Positions 48,424 to 62,795 of a stretch of DNA of 64,000 nt are shown piece after piece; positions within the stretch are counted from its first letter, which is position 1, and each line of letters opens with the position of its first letter. Location: NCBI RefSeq assembly GCF_000299895.1, contig NZ_AMRG01000007.1, positions 85,451 to 149,450 on the forward strand, given 5' to 3'. The notes beneath the pieces were generated by a model, which did not search any database, had not been told where the DNA came from, and was given only the letters and a program-made list of their open reading frames with translations. The position numbers were made by a program, and so were the translations under genes. Origin of the DNA: Idiomarina xiamenensis 10-D-4 (GTDB lineage: Bacteria > Pseudomonadota > Gammaproteobacteria > Enterobacterales > Alteromonadaceae).

Positions 48424-48645
48424 ATGTACGTTTGTTTGTGTAAAGGCGTATCTGACCACACTATTCGCCAAGCCGTCGATGATGGCCTGTCGTCTATGCG
48501 TGAACTTCGCCAACAATACGGCGTAGCCTCACAGTGTGGTTGTTGTAAGCAATGTGCAAAAGAAGTGCTGGCAGATGCGCTGCAGCAAAAGCAGCGGCGT
48601 TTCGCACAAGAATCGCTGATTGATACCGACGTCTGTTACGCTTAA
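48424..48645 (+). CDS. bfd: Bacterioferritin-associated ferredoxin
   Basis: A 73-residue protein that starts MYVCLCKGVSDHTIRQAV and has a second Cys pair in QCGCCKQC, giving the Cys4 [2Fe-2S] site of Bfd. It reduces the ferric core of bacterioferritin to release iron. TGAGGAG precedes the ATG. The Fur box in its promoter fits induction during iron shortage. The two bfr genes follow after a 283-base gap. Confidence 0.95.
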   Translation: MYVCLCKGVSDHTIRQAVDDGLSSMRELRQQYGVASQCGCCKQCAKEVLADALQQKQRRFAQESLIDTDVCYA

Positions 48646-48824
48646 CCTTTAAAACGCTATAGCGTTAATGTAAAAATCTAACCGCTCTCTAATCGCTCAT
48701 TGTTTAGCCCTACTTATCCGCTGTTTAGCTTAGCTAATCCCTCATCTTCGCTATCTTGTTGAAAACGCTGTTATTCATATTTTCTCCGCGAGTGACGCCG
48801 GTTGAGCGTCTTACCAAATCGTAT

Positions 48825-48839
48825 TGAGAACGATAATCA
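48825..48839. promoter_or_regulatory. Fur-like box upstream of the bfr pair
   Basis: TGAGAAC-G-ATAATCA matches the 7-1-7 Fur consensus at about 11 of 14 positions. It lies well upstream of an extended -10 element (TGCTAGACT, 48886-48894), centred about 70 bases before the likely start. That position suits activation or relief of silencing better than simple repression. Confidence 0.55.
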
Positions 48840-48928
48840 TAAACCTAACCTACTGAAATTATTGACTTTAAATATCTATACCCTGTGCTAGACTTAGCCG
48901 CATCTATGGTTATTTATAGGGTTTTATC

Positions 48929-49393
48929 ATGTTAGGCAATCAGCAAGTACTGCAACAGCTTAACCGCGTTTTGACGCATAAGCTGACCGCTATCAATCAG
49001 TATTTTTTGCACGCACGCATGTACCAGAATTGGGGCTTGCAAGCGCTAAACGATCGTATTTATAAAGCGTCTATTCATGAGATGAAATACGCCGACGACA
49101 TCATTGAGCGTATTTTGCTGTTAGAGGGCTTACCGAATTTACAAGAGCTTGGCAAGCTGCTGATCGGCGAGGCACCGGCAGAAATGCTGGCTTTAGACGC
49201 CAAGTTACAACGCAGTGATATTGACGCCATTCGTGAAGCTATGGCGATTTGCGAAGAGCAACAAGATTATGTCAGCCGTGACATGCTTAACCATATCTTG
49301 GACGGTCAAGAAGAGCACGTTGACTGGCTGGACACGCAATTAGATTTAATTGAGCAGATGGGCGTTGAAACCTATTTGCAAAGCAAACTTTAA
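48929..49393 (+). CDS. bfr: Bacterioferritin subunit, haem-binding, ferroxidase-deficient
   Basis: A 154-residue bacterioferritin. It keeps the haem ligand Met52 (in HEMKYAD), but compared with E. coli Bfr it has lost most of the ferroxidase centre: Glu18 is Lys, His54 is Tyr and Glu94 is probably Gln; Glu51, Glu127 and His130 remain. It should bind haem between subunits but not oxidise iron alone. It is 10 bases upstream of a second subunit with the opposite losses, so a mixed 24-mer is expected. Confidence 0.92.
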   Translation: MLGNQQVLQQLNRVLTHKLTAINQYFLHARMYQNWGLQALNDRIYKASIHEMKYADDIIERILLLEGLPNLQELGKLLIGEAPAEMLALDAKLQRSDIDAIREAMAICEEQQDYVSRDMLNHILDGQEEHVDWLDTQLDLIEQMGVETYLQSKL

Positions 49394-49403
49394 GGAGCCA
49401 ATC

Positions 49404-49871
49404 ATGCAGATAGATAAAGACGTAGTTACTCACTTAAATCGCTTATTGGCTTTTGAACTGACGTCCATAGACCAATATATGGAGCATTCACGTCGTTACG
49501 AAGATTTAGGGTTGAATAAGCTGTATGAGCGAATTAACCATGAGGTCGACGACGAACGTGGCCACGCCGACTTACTGATCCGTCGTATTCTATTCTTGGA
49601 GGGTAAGCCAGATATGGAAACCCGTCATGAACTGCGTTTGGGTAAAACCGTACCGCAGATGATCGAGGGTGATTTGGCACTGGAACGTGAGAATGCTAAA
49701 ACCTTACGCGAAGTCATTAGTCACTGCGAAAAGGTGAAAGACTTTGTTACTCGCGACATGCTGGTCGGTATTTTAAAAGATACGGAAGAAGATCATGCCT
49801 ATTGGTTGCGTAAACAATTGGGCTTGATCGAAAAGTTAGGCTTACCTTTGTATTTACAAAGCCAACTGTAA
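49404..49871 (+). CDS. bfr: Bacterioferritin subunit, ferroxidase-active, lacking the haem Met
   Basis: A 155-residue bacterioferritin. The ferroxidase ligands Glu18, Glu51, His54, Glu94 and the Glu127/His130 pair are all present, but residue 52, the haem Met, is Arg (in DDERGHAD). It should oxidise and store iron but not hold haem. AAGGAG at 49392-49397 supports ATG 49404; a longer open frame begins inside the preceding gene and is not used. It is co-transcribed with the haem-binding subunit. Confidence 0.93.
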   Translation: MQIDKDVVTHLNRLLAFELTSIDQYMEHSRRYEDLGLNKLYERINHEVDDERGHADLLIRRILFLEGKPDMETRHELRLGKTVPQMIEGDLALERENAKTLREVISHCEKVKDFVTRDMLVGILKDTEEDHAYWLRKQLGLIEKLGLPLYLQSQL

Positions 49872-49892
49872 GCTAACTGAGCGCCAATCATC

Positions 49893-49917
49893 GAGCCCGC
49901 ACTGGCGGGCTCTTTTA
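49893..49917 (+). terminator. Intrinsic terminator of the bfr pair
   Basis: GAGCCCGC-ACTG-GCGGGCTC is followed by TTTTATTAT. Confidence 0.92.
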
Positions 49918-49944
49918 TTATCGGTTGCTATCATTTTAAACGTT

Positions 49945-51201
49945 TTACAGCCACCAAGCCGCAACCACACCACTAGCAATAAAGCCCACACTATAAGCGA
50001 TGGCTAACGGCAATAGCTGACGTAAGTATCGACCAAAGGTGAGTCCAGGCACTTTACTCATTGCGACAATACCGGCAGCCGAGCCGACCACCAATAACGA
50101 TCCGCCAACGCCAACCGCGTAAGTCAGTTGTAACCACTGTCCTTCACTCATCACCAAGCCGGACTTTAATAACGCGGCTGTTAACGGCACGTTATCGATC
50201 ACCGAAGACAGCATACCCATAGCAAAATTGGCACCTTCAACCGGTAACACTTGATAAACCACTAGCAAGTTATCCAATACACCGATTTCTTTTAGCATAC
50301 CGACCAATAATAGAATGCCTAAAAAGAAAAACAGCGTCTCAAACTCAACTAGGCGAATATAGTCAAAAATTGGGTCATCGTCGCTATCATCTTCAAACAC
50401 CCGAGCAACCATGAACATGACGGCTAAGCCCGCTAAAAAAGTCAATACAGGCGGTATTTGATAAATCGCGTTACCAAAAATCGTTAATAAAATGGTTAGC
50501 AAGAAAATCGCTGCAATGGTTACATCGACACCGCGTGCCGAACTCGGCGTATAGCTGATAACCACCTCACCACGCATACTACGAGATAAAATCAATGCCA
50601 ACACCGTGACCCCGGCGAAAGCTGGAATCGATAACACCAATAAGTCGACCACGCTGACTTTACCGGCTAAGAAAATCATTAAGGTCGTCACATCACCGGT
50701 GATCAACGCCACACCGCCAGAGTTGACCGCAAACACGACCAGCGCGGCAAACCGGATGAGTTTGCGACGGGGCAGCTTCAAACTCAGTATCAGTGTTACC
50801 GAGACTAAAGTGGCGGTGATATTATCTGCCAACGAAGAAAACAAAAAGCAGAATAAACCGGTGATAAAAAGCAGCTTTCGCTCACTCATGCGCTTAGGCA
50901 AAAACCAATAAATGATATTTTGGATCATGCCCTTTTTGTTTAAGTAAGCGACAAATGTCATGGCCGCGATTAAAAACAACCAGAGCTGCGATATTTCCGT
51001 CAAGCTCTCATTTAAGCCATGAATGATGGCGTTTGCCGCCTCACCCTGACCTCCGGCATTGATGAACAAAATCAGCCAAGATAACGTACCCAATAACAGA
51101 GTAACTTTGGCTTTATTAATGTGAATGACTTCTTCAAAAACAACGCCTAATAACGCCAACAACGCTAGGCCAATTAAAGTAATGGACAGTATATCGTGCA
51201 T
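49945..51201 (-). CDS. nhaD: Na+/H+ antiporter NhaD
   Basis: A 418-residue membrane protein of the ArsB/NhaD family with about 12 helices. Typical segments are LADNITATLVSVTLILSLKLPRRKLIRFAALVVFAVNSGG, GDVTTLMIFLAG and SSVIDNVPLTAALLKSG. It exports Na+ or Li+ at alkaline pH in marine bacteria and so complements the Na+-NQR pump. The start is ATG 51201. It has its own promoter and converges with the bfr genes. Confidence 0.93.
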   Translation of the reverse strand: MHDILSITLIGLALLALLGVVFEEVIHINKAKVTLLLGTLSWLILFINAGGQGEAANAIIHGLNESLTEISQLWLFLIAAMTFVAYLNKKGMIQNIIYWFLPKRMSERKLLFITGLFCFLFSSLADNITATLVSVTLILSLKLPRRKLIRFAALVVFAVNSGGVALITGDVTTLMIFLAGKVSVVDLLVLSIPAFAGVTVLALILSRSMRGEVVISYTPSSARGVDVTIAAIFLLTILLTIFGNAIYQIPPVLTFLAGLAVMFMVARVFEDDSDDDPIFDYIRLVEFETLFFFLGILLLVGMLKEIGVLDNLLVVYQVLPVEGANFAMGMLSSVIDNVPLTAALLKSGLVMSEGQWLQLTYAVGVGGSLLVVGSAAGIVAMSKVPGLTFGRYLRQLLPLAIAYSVGFIASGVVAAWWL

Positions 51202-51233
51202 GGGATTTACTACGGTCGACTGGGAACGCGCGT

Positions 51234-51262
51234 ATTATACGCCGCTACGCGTTGTGTGACAG
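51234..51262 (-). promoter_or_regulatory. Promoter of nhaD
   Basis: On the minus strand a perfect TATAAT (51234-51239) lies 17 bases after CTGTCA (51257-51262), about 33 bases before the nhaD start. Confidence 0.65.
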
Positions 51263-51378
51263 GGCTTTTACGAGAATCGATTAGACCGCTATGGACGCTT
51301 TTATTGACACTTTAAAGCAAATACAAATTTACACGCTTTTTTTATCGTCGGCGACGTATTAAACGCCGCTAACACGTA

Positions 51379-53268
51379 TTAAGCCGATTGCTTACGTTCG
51401 ACAACTGCCGCGGCAATATCATCAAGACTGCTAGGGTCATCGATGGTGGACGGTACGTTGTAAGATTCGCCATTGAGTATTTGTCGCATAACACGGCGTA
51501 AAATTTTTCCAGAGCGGGTTTTCGGTAGGCGGTTAACCACATAGACATGCTTTAAGCAGGCAATAGCACCAATATCAGCTCTGATCATCTCGATGAGCTG
51601 TTGCTGTAATGTCGCTTGCTCAACGCCCATTTGGTTTTTAATGATGACAAAGGCTACCGGCACCTCACCTTTAATCTCATCATAACTACCAACCACAGCA
51701 CACTCGGCGACCGCACGGTGAGTGGCGATGACTTCTTCCATCTCGCCTGTAGACAAGCGATGACCAGCGACGTTGATAACGTCGTCGGTACGCCCCATCA
51801 CATACAGGTAACCCTGTTCATCAAAATAACCGCCATCGCCGCTACTATAGTAACCCGGGAACGCCGCTAAGTAGCCGTCATGATAACGTTCGGGATTGCG
51901 CCAAATACCCAGCAAACAGCCTGGCGGCAACGGCAACTTGATCGCAATAGCCCCCTGCTCACCGGGCTTTAGCGGCTCACCGCTATCCGACAAAATAGTA
52001 ATTTGATAGCCCGGCACCGGAAACGTCGGTGAGCCAGGTTTAACCCGCTGCGCCGCCTCACCCACCGGGTTCGCACAGACCGGCCAACCGGTTTCGGTTT
52101 GCCACCAATGGTCGTAGACCGGTTTAGCGGTATGCTCACAGGTCCATTCATAAGTCGCCGGATCTAAACGCTCTCCCGCCATGTAAATGCGTTCAAGCTG
52201 AGATAGATCATACTGCTTAATCAGCTCGCCTTGGGGATCCTCTTTTTTTATCGCTCGAAACGCCGTCGGCGCAGCAAACACGGCTTTCACCTGATAATCA
52301 GCACAAACGCGCCAAAACGCGCCAGCGTCAGGAGTTTTTATTGGCTTACCCTCGTACAGCACCGAGCTGCACCCAAAGATCAACGGCGCATAAACAATGT
52401 AAGAGTGACCGACCACCCAGCCGACATCAGATGCCGCCCAGAACGTTTGTCCCGGCTGCATACCATAGACATACTGCATGGAATAGTTAAGTGCCACTGC
52501 ATGACCACCGTTATCGCGCACCACACCTTTGGGTTTACCGGTCGTGCCTGAGGTATAAAGCACATATAACGGATCGTTACTGTTGACTGCGGTACATCCG
52601 ACGGCGTTTGCCGTTGCCATCAATTGCTGCCAGTCATGGTCGCATTCGGCTTTTAAGTCGGCCTGACATTGTGGGCGTTGATAAACGATCACCGCTTGTG
52701 GTTTGTGCTTAGCTTCAGCAATGGCTTTATCGACCATTGGTTTGTAAGCAATCACTTTGTCGATTTCGACACCACAAGAAGCCGTGATCACGGCCTTCGG
52801 TTCGGCGTCATCAATACGCAACGCTAGCTCGTGTGGGGCAAAGCCACCAAACACCACCGAATGTACTGCGCCCAAACGCGCACATGCTAACATCGCAATC
52901 GCCGCCTGCGGGATCATCGGCAAATAAATCACCACCCTGTCGCCACGCCCCACGCCCTGCGCCTGCAAAGCCCCGGCAAACTTGGCGACCTCGTCACGTA
53001 GACGTTGATAACTCCACTGCTCGCGCGTATCGGTCACTGGTGAATCGTAGTACAACGCCACCTGCTCACCGCGCCCTTGCTCGACATGATAGTCCAATGC
53101 CATATAGCAAGTATTCAGCTCACCATCAGCAAACCATTGTTGCTGCTCATCCAACACCGTTTGCGGCGCGACAAACCAAGGCAAACGCGCCGCCTGCTCA
53201 CGCCAAAACGCTTCAGGTGACGACATTGAACGTTGATATTCCGGTAAATAATGGTCTGCAAAAGACAT
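51379..53268 (-). CDS. prpE: Propionyl-CoA synthetase
   Basis: A 629-residue AMP-forming acyl-CoA synthetase. Motifs include YTSGTTGKPKGVVRDNGGH, WAASDVGWVVGHSYIVYAPL, WWQTETGWPV and SSGDGGYFDEQGYLYVMGRTDDVINVAGHRLSTGEMEE; the C-terminal SGKILRR contains the Lys that is acetylated in this family. VVRDNGGHAVAL and the W-x-T-E-T-G-W form favour PrpE (propionate) over acetyl-CoA synthetase. The prp methylcitrate genes are not adjacent. Confidence 0.9.
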   Translation of the reverse strand: MSFADHYLPEYQRSMSSPEAFWREQAARLPWFVAPQTVLDEQQQWFADGELNTCYMALDYHVEQGRGEQVALYYDSPVTDTREQWSYQRLRDEVAKFAGALQAQGVGRGDRVVIYLPMIPQAAIAMLACARLGAVHSVVFGGFAPHELALRIDDAEPKAVITASCGVEIDKVIAYKPMVDKAIAEAKHKPQAVIVYQRPQCQADLKAECDHDWQQLMATANAVGCTAVNSNDPLYVLYTSGTTGKPKGVVRDNGGHAVALNYSMQYVYGMQPGQTFWAASDVGWVVGHSYIVYAPLIFGCSSVLYEGKPIKTPDAGAFWRVCADYQVKAVFAAPTAFRAIKKEDPQGELIKQYDLSQLERIYMAGERLDPATYEWTCEHTAKPVYDHWWQTETGWPVCANPVGEAAQRVKPGSPTFPVPGYQITILSDSGEPLKPGEQGAIAIKLPLPPGCLLGIWRNPERYHDGYLAAFPGYYSSGDGGYFDEQGYLYVMGRTDDVINVAGHRLSTGEMEEVIATHRAVAECAVVGSYDEIKGEVPVAFVIIKNQMGVEQATLQQQLIEMIRADIGAIACLKHVYVVNRLPKTRSGKILRRVMRQILNGESYNVPSTIDDPSSLDDIAAAVVERKQSA

Positions 53269-53391
53269 AAATCGGTCGCTTACTTGGCTAAATTCATAAC
53301 CCTTAATCTACCCCGTCACACACAGATTCCTATTCGACCAACGTCTAACCTTACAAAAGTTAGGGTTATATGAGCAAACACCGCAAAGTCA

Positions 53392-53420
53392 TTGACCCCA
53401 ACAGCGCTTTCCCTTAGTAT
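53392..53420 (+). promoter_or_regulatory. Promoter of the tRNA-Ser gene
   Basis: TTGACC (53392-53397) and TAGTAT (53415-53420) are 17 bases apart, followed by a GC-rich discriminator (ACGCGGC) typical of stringently controlled stable-RNA promoters. Confidence 0.7.
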
Positions 53421-53434
53421 ACGCGGCTCGTAGC

Positions 53435-53522
53435 GGAGAGGTGTCCGAGTGGCTGAAGGAGCACGCCTGGAAAGTGTGTATACGGCAACGTATCGAGGGT
53501 TCGAATCCCTCTCTCTCCGCCA
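53435..53522 (+). tRNA. tRNA-Ser (anticodon GGA)
   Basis: An 88-base class II tRNA with an encoded CCA. The acceptor stem GGAGAGG pairs with TCTCTCC (one G-T pair). The anticodon loop CTGGAAA gives GGA at 53469-53471. A long variable arm (TATACG-GCAA-CGTATC) and the GGGTTCGAATCCC T-arm are present. It closely resembles E. coli tRNA-Ser(GGA). Confidence 0.98.
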
Positions 53523-53571
53523 GTTACGAATAGATGAGAACCCTCGGGTTCGACAAAACGCCACGCAATTA

Positions 53572-53835
53572 TCAATCCCCTCCATCACAAGCACAACCAG
53601 CGCCTTTGCGACAGGTTTTGTTGCGCGCAATGCAACTGTCGCCGCAAGCTTTGCCTTTGCGACAGACTTTACAACAGCGCTTAGCTTCATCAGCTAGAAG
53701 CCAGCTATTCGACTTATCGGGTGTCAGACAAGCACTAGCGATACTCGCTTTGGTTGAGAGTTGCTCGACGTTACTGGCCGCCGTGTTAGCGGTAAAAATA
53801 AGAAAAACCATCAACAACGATTTGACGAGTTTCAT
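53572..53835 (-). CDS. Small secreted Cys-rich protein
   Basis: An 87-residue protein with a signal peptide (MKLVKSLLMVFLIFTANTAA). Its last 40 residues hold nine Cys in the pattern CCKVC-x4-ACGDSC-x6-TC-x4-GCAC. Similar CC-x2-C-x3-KACGDSCI motifs occur in short uncharacterised proteins of many bacteria; I know no function. The Cys spacing suggests disulfide bonding or metal binding in the periplasm. GGAG lies seven bases before ATG 53835. It is alone, 49 bases from the convergent tRNA-Ser gene. Confidence 0.8.
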   Translation of the reverse strand: MKLVKSLLMVFLIFTANTAASNVEQLSTKASIASACLTPDKSNSWLLADEAKRCCKVCRKGKACGDSCIARNKTCRKGAGCACDGGD

Positions 53836-54035
53836 CAGGATTCTCCGGTAACCGTTCTTTGGTAACCATTCGTTGATAACTTAAGACTCGCTGACTCACC
53901 TATCAACATCGCCCAAATTGACTATAGACCTTGACCCAACGCTAAGCTAATTTTGCCTAGTGCAAACCAGTCTGCCCTCGCCAAACTCCCCACAGCTCGC
54001 TATGATGTGGCTATCACCCGCCGGCACTGATCGCT

Positions 54036-55808
54036 ATGGACTATTTACTCACATTATTGATTTATTTAGGCGCCGCTGTCATTGGCGTAGTGCTGTTTAA
54101 GCGCTTACGGTTAGGCGCGATTTTAGGGTATTTAGTAGCCGGCGTGGTGCTGGGTCCAGACGTTATCGGTATTGAACAAAGCCCCTATCAACTGATGCAC
54201 ATTGCCGAAATCGGCGTAGTGTTACTGCTATTTGTCATCGGCTTGGAGCTTAACCCCGATAAATTGTGGCGCATGAAAGGCGTAATTTTAAGTCTGGGTG
54301 GTGGTCAGTTACTACTCTGCGCCGGTTTGATTTTCTTACCGCTGTGGCTATTTTCTCATCAAACACTAAGTCCATTACTCGCAGTGGCCTGCGCGCTAGC
54401 GCTTTCCTCTACCGCATTTGCAGTGCAGTTACTCGAAGAACGCGCGCTATTAAACACGCAAGATGGACGCAAAGGTTTTGCCATCCTGTTAATGCAAGAT
54501 TTAGCCGTCATTCCACTGCTGTTGATGGTGCAGGCTATGGCCGGTCGCACGCCGGTAGAAAGCGTACCTTGGTGGTACGGTGTGGTGGCAGTGGTGGCGG
54601 TGTTAGTGGCTGGTCGCTATTTGATCAACCCCGTACTCAAAGCCGTGGCTCACTGGGGCAGTAGCGAGATCATGACCGCACTGGCGCTGGTTATCGTGCT
54701 CGGTACGGCGTTAGCCATGGAGCATGCCGGCTTATCAATGGGCCTCGGCGCCTTTACCGCCGGTATTTTACTGGCTAACTCGAGTTTTCGTCATCAGCTC
54801 GCCACCGACATTGAACCCTTCAAGGGGTTACTGCTTGGCTTGTTCTTTTTAGCCATTGGTATGAACTTGGATATCGCACGGCTGCTGCAACAGCCGTTGT
54901 TATTTATCGGCTTAGCATTGGCGCTAATGGTTATTAAAACCGGCGTCATTGCACTACTGCTTAAACTTGCCAAAGCACGTACCGACAACGCCCTACGCAT
55001 TGCCCTGATGCTGTCTCAGGGCGGCGAATTCGCGTTTGTCCTGATGACCCAATCCGAAAACCTCGGCGTGGTTAGCGCCGACCTTGCCAGCGCCGTCACC
55101 TTGGTCGTCAGTCTATCAATGGCATTCACGTCGCCGTTACTGATGTTACTGGAAGCACTGCAACGTCAACGCCAGCGGCAACAACCACAACAAGCTTATG
55201 ACAGCGAGTCACCGGAAACCGAGCCGCAAGTGATCATTGCAGGTTTCGGCCGCTTCGGACAAATTACCGGACGTATTTTGTCGGCCAACCACATTCGCTT
55301 CACTGCGCTGGATAAAAGCATCGACCACATCAGCTTTGTTAAAAAGTTCGGCCACAAAGTGTTCTTTGGCGATGCCGCGCGTTTAGATTTATTGCGTACC
55401 GCCGGTATTGAACACGCCAAAGTGTTGTTGATCGCCATCAACGATGAGCAAGCGACCAAACGTATCATTCAAGTGGTCGCCGAAAATTTCCCCAGCTTAA
55501 TCGTCATCGCTCGTGTACATAATCGTTTTGCCTACATTAACTTGCATAATAATCAGGTTACTGAACTTATCCGGGAACTCTATGGCAGCAGTTTGAGCGC
55601 CGCCGAATCCGTGTTACGCCATTTAGGGTTAAGCGAATCCGAAGCCAGTCATAAGGTCTCGTTGTTCCGTAAACATGACGAACAAATGATGCAGCAAATG
55701 CAAACCCACCAAGGCAACTTAGAAAAGATCATCGAAACCGGTTTACGCAGTCGCGCCGAGTTGGAGCAACTGTTTGATAATGACCGGCAGGAGAAAACAT
55801 CATCATGA
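54036..55808 (+). CDS. KefB-type K+:H+ antiporter with RCK domain
   Basis: A 590-residue CPA2-family protein. About 12 helices span residues 1-380, with GYLVAGVVLGP, GVVLLLFVIGLEL and LSQGGEFAFVL. A TrkA-N domain follows at about 395-510 (VIIAGFGRFGQITGRILS, FFGDAARLDLL). It resembles glutathione-gated KefB/KefC or the ybaL group; the exact gating ligand cannot be told. No KefG/KefF ancillary oxidoreductase gene is adjacent. Its stop overlaps the next gene's ATG (ATGA). Confidence 0.88.
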   Translation: MDYLLTLLIYLGAAVIGVVLFKRLRLGAILGYLVAGVVLGPDVIGIEQSPYQLMHIAEIGVVLLLFVIGLELNPDKLWRMKGVILSLGGGQLLLCAGLIFLPLWLFSHQTLSPLLAVACALALSSTAFAVQLLEERALLNTQDGRKGFAILLMQDLAVIPLLLMVQAMAGRTPVESVPWWYGVVAVVAVLVAGRYLINPVLKAVAHWGSSEIMTALALVIVLGTALAMEHAGLSMGLGAFTAGILLANSSFRHQLATDIEPFKGLLLGLFFLAIGMNLDIARLLQQPLLFIGLALALMVIKTGVIALLLKLAKARTDNALRIALMLSQGGEFAFVLMTQSENLGVVSADLASAVTLVVSLSMAFTSPLLMLLEALQRQRQRQQPQQAYDSESPETEPQVIIAGFGRFGQITGRILSANHIRFTALDKSIDHISFVKKFGHKVFFGDAARLDLLRTAGIEHAKVLLIAINDEQATKRIIQVVAENFPSLIVIARVHNRFAYINLHNNQVTELIRELYGSSLSAAESVLRHLGLSESEASHKVSLFRKHDEQMMQQMQTHQGNLEKIIETGLRSRAELEQLFDNDRQEKTSS

Positions 55809-56680
55809 AAGAACTACTAGCTATCGGTTACGGCGATATCGCTGCCCGTTTATTTGAGCGGCTCAGCCAGCAGCCAGCAGGCAGCGGTTGGCGACTTCGT
55901 GGATTATGTCGCCAGCCGCAGCAAAAGCGGCCGATTAATGGTGTCGAGTTAGTCGCCGCCGATGCAAGCGAGCAAGAACAGTTAGGCCAATATTTGAGCA
56001 GCGCCACGCACAGCATTATTGTCACCCTGACCCCTCGCGATTATTCAGCGGCCGGTTATCGACAGGGGTATGTCGTACCCTGCCAAGCGATTCAGGCAGC
56101 CGTAGCCAAATATGCCCCGCAAGCTCGTGTGTTTTATATATCGAGCACCGGGGTTTATGGGCAAAGCGATGACCAATGGGTAGACGAGCAGAGCCCGGCC
56201 CAGCCTGACGACGCCAACGCACAACAATTACGTCAGGCCGAGCAACTGATCGAGCGCTTACCGCAGCACACCCTGTTACGCTGTGCTGGTATTTATGGGC
56301 GTGAGCGCGCGCGCCTGCTCGACAACATCGCTAATGCCACATCGACACACCCGCAACACGCTCCGGCAGGCTTTAGCAATCGTATTCATATCGAAGACTT
56401 AATTTCAGCTTTAACACACGTGTTAACGTTGTCTCAGCCAGCTAATTGCTACAATGTTTGCGATAACGAACCTAGCCGCCATCATCAAGTCTATGCGTGG
56501 TTAGCCGAACAACTTGGTGTCGACGATGCCGCCATTATTTATGATCAACAACCGCCTAAACGCGGTAGCAAGCGTTGCCGTAACCAACGCTTACGCGACA
56601 GTGGCTGGCAACCACATTATCCGAGTTTCCGCGAAGGCTACTCGGCATTACTAAACGACGATAGTAAGCGACGACAGTAA
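55805..56680 (+). CDS. NAD-dependent epimerase-like protein (YeeZ type)
   Basis: A 291-residue extended SDR protein. The Rossmann start is GYGDIAARLFERL; VFYISSTGVYGQ carries the active-site Ser and the Tyr, but Tyr is followed by GQSDD rather than a Y-x3-K motif, as is usual for YeeZ-like proteins. A conserved RCAGIYGRERARLLD and NRIHIEDL follow. Function is uncertain. It overlaps the antiporter gene by four bases (ATGA), so it is translationally coupled to it. Confidence 0.8.
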   Translation: MKELLAIGYGDIAARLFERLSQQPAGSGWRLRGLCRQPQQKRPINGVELVAADASEQEQLGQYLSSATHSIIVTLTPRDYSAAGYRQGYVVPCQAIQAAVAKYAPQARVFYISSTGVYGQSDDQWVDEQSPAQPDDANAQQLRQAEQLIERLPQHTLLRCAGIYGRERARLLDNIANATSTHPQHAPAGFSNRIHIEDLISALTHVLTLSQPANCYNVCDNEPSRHHQVYAWLAEQLGVDDAAIIYDQQPPKRGSKRCRNQRLRDSGWQPHYPSFREGYSALLNDDSKRRQ

Positions 56681-56697
56681 GTAGCGCCTGGTCACAC

Positions 56698-62585
<5,888 letters not shown>

Positions 62586-62741
62586 GGTACGGCCTCACTG
62601 GTGCGCAAGCATAGTTATTCATTAAGCCTGACTATTAATCCACATAATACTAACATTAACGCATAAAAAGCCATCAACACTCAAGTCTTGATTACGTCTA
62701 CGAGCGTTATCATCAATACGCGGAAAACAGATTTTTGGCAC

Positions 62742-62777
62742 AAAAAAACCGGTTCAGCTAACACTGAACCGGTTTTC
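62742..62777. terminator. Intrinsic terminator of nadA, possibly bidirectional
   Basis: AACCGGTTCAG pairs with CTGAACCGGTT around a short loop, with T runs on the minus strand (seven) and shorter on the plus strand (four). Confidence 0.9.
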
Positions 62778-62795
62778 TTAATGAATTAAAATTTA

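Noticed and set aside
48266..48526. Plus-strand open frame of 86 residues
   Set aside because: It covers the antisense of the riboswitch, two promoters and the start of bfd; composition is not protein-like.
48656..48669. Palindrome AACGCTATAGCGTT after bfd
   Set aside because: Perfectly symmetric but with no T run, so not a convincing terminator, and no known operator that I recognise.
53535..53552. Short inverted repeat GAACCC/GGGTTC after tRNA-Ser
   Set aside because: Stem is short and no T run follows; too weak to call a terminator.
53316..53690. Minus-strand open frame of 124 residues over tRNA-Ser
   Set aside because: It reads through the antisense of a tRNA gene and the small Cys-rich gene; a well-known kind of false open frame.
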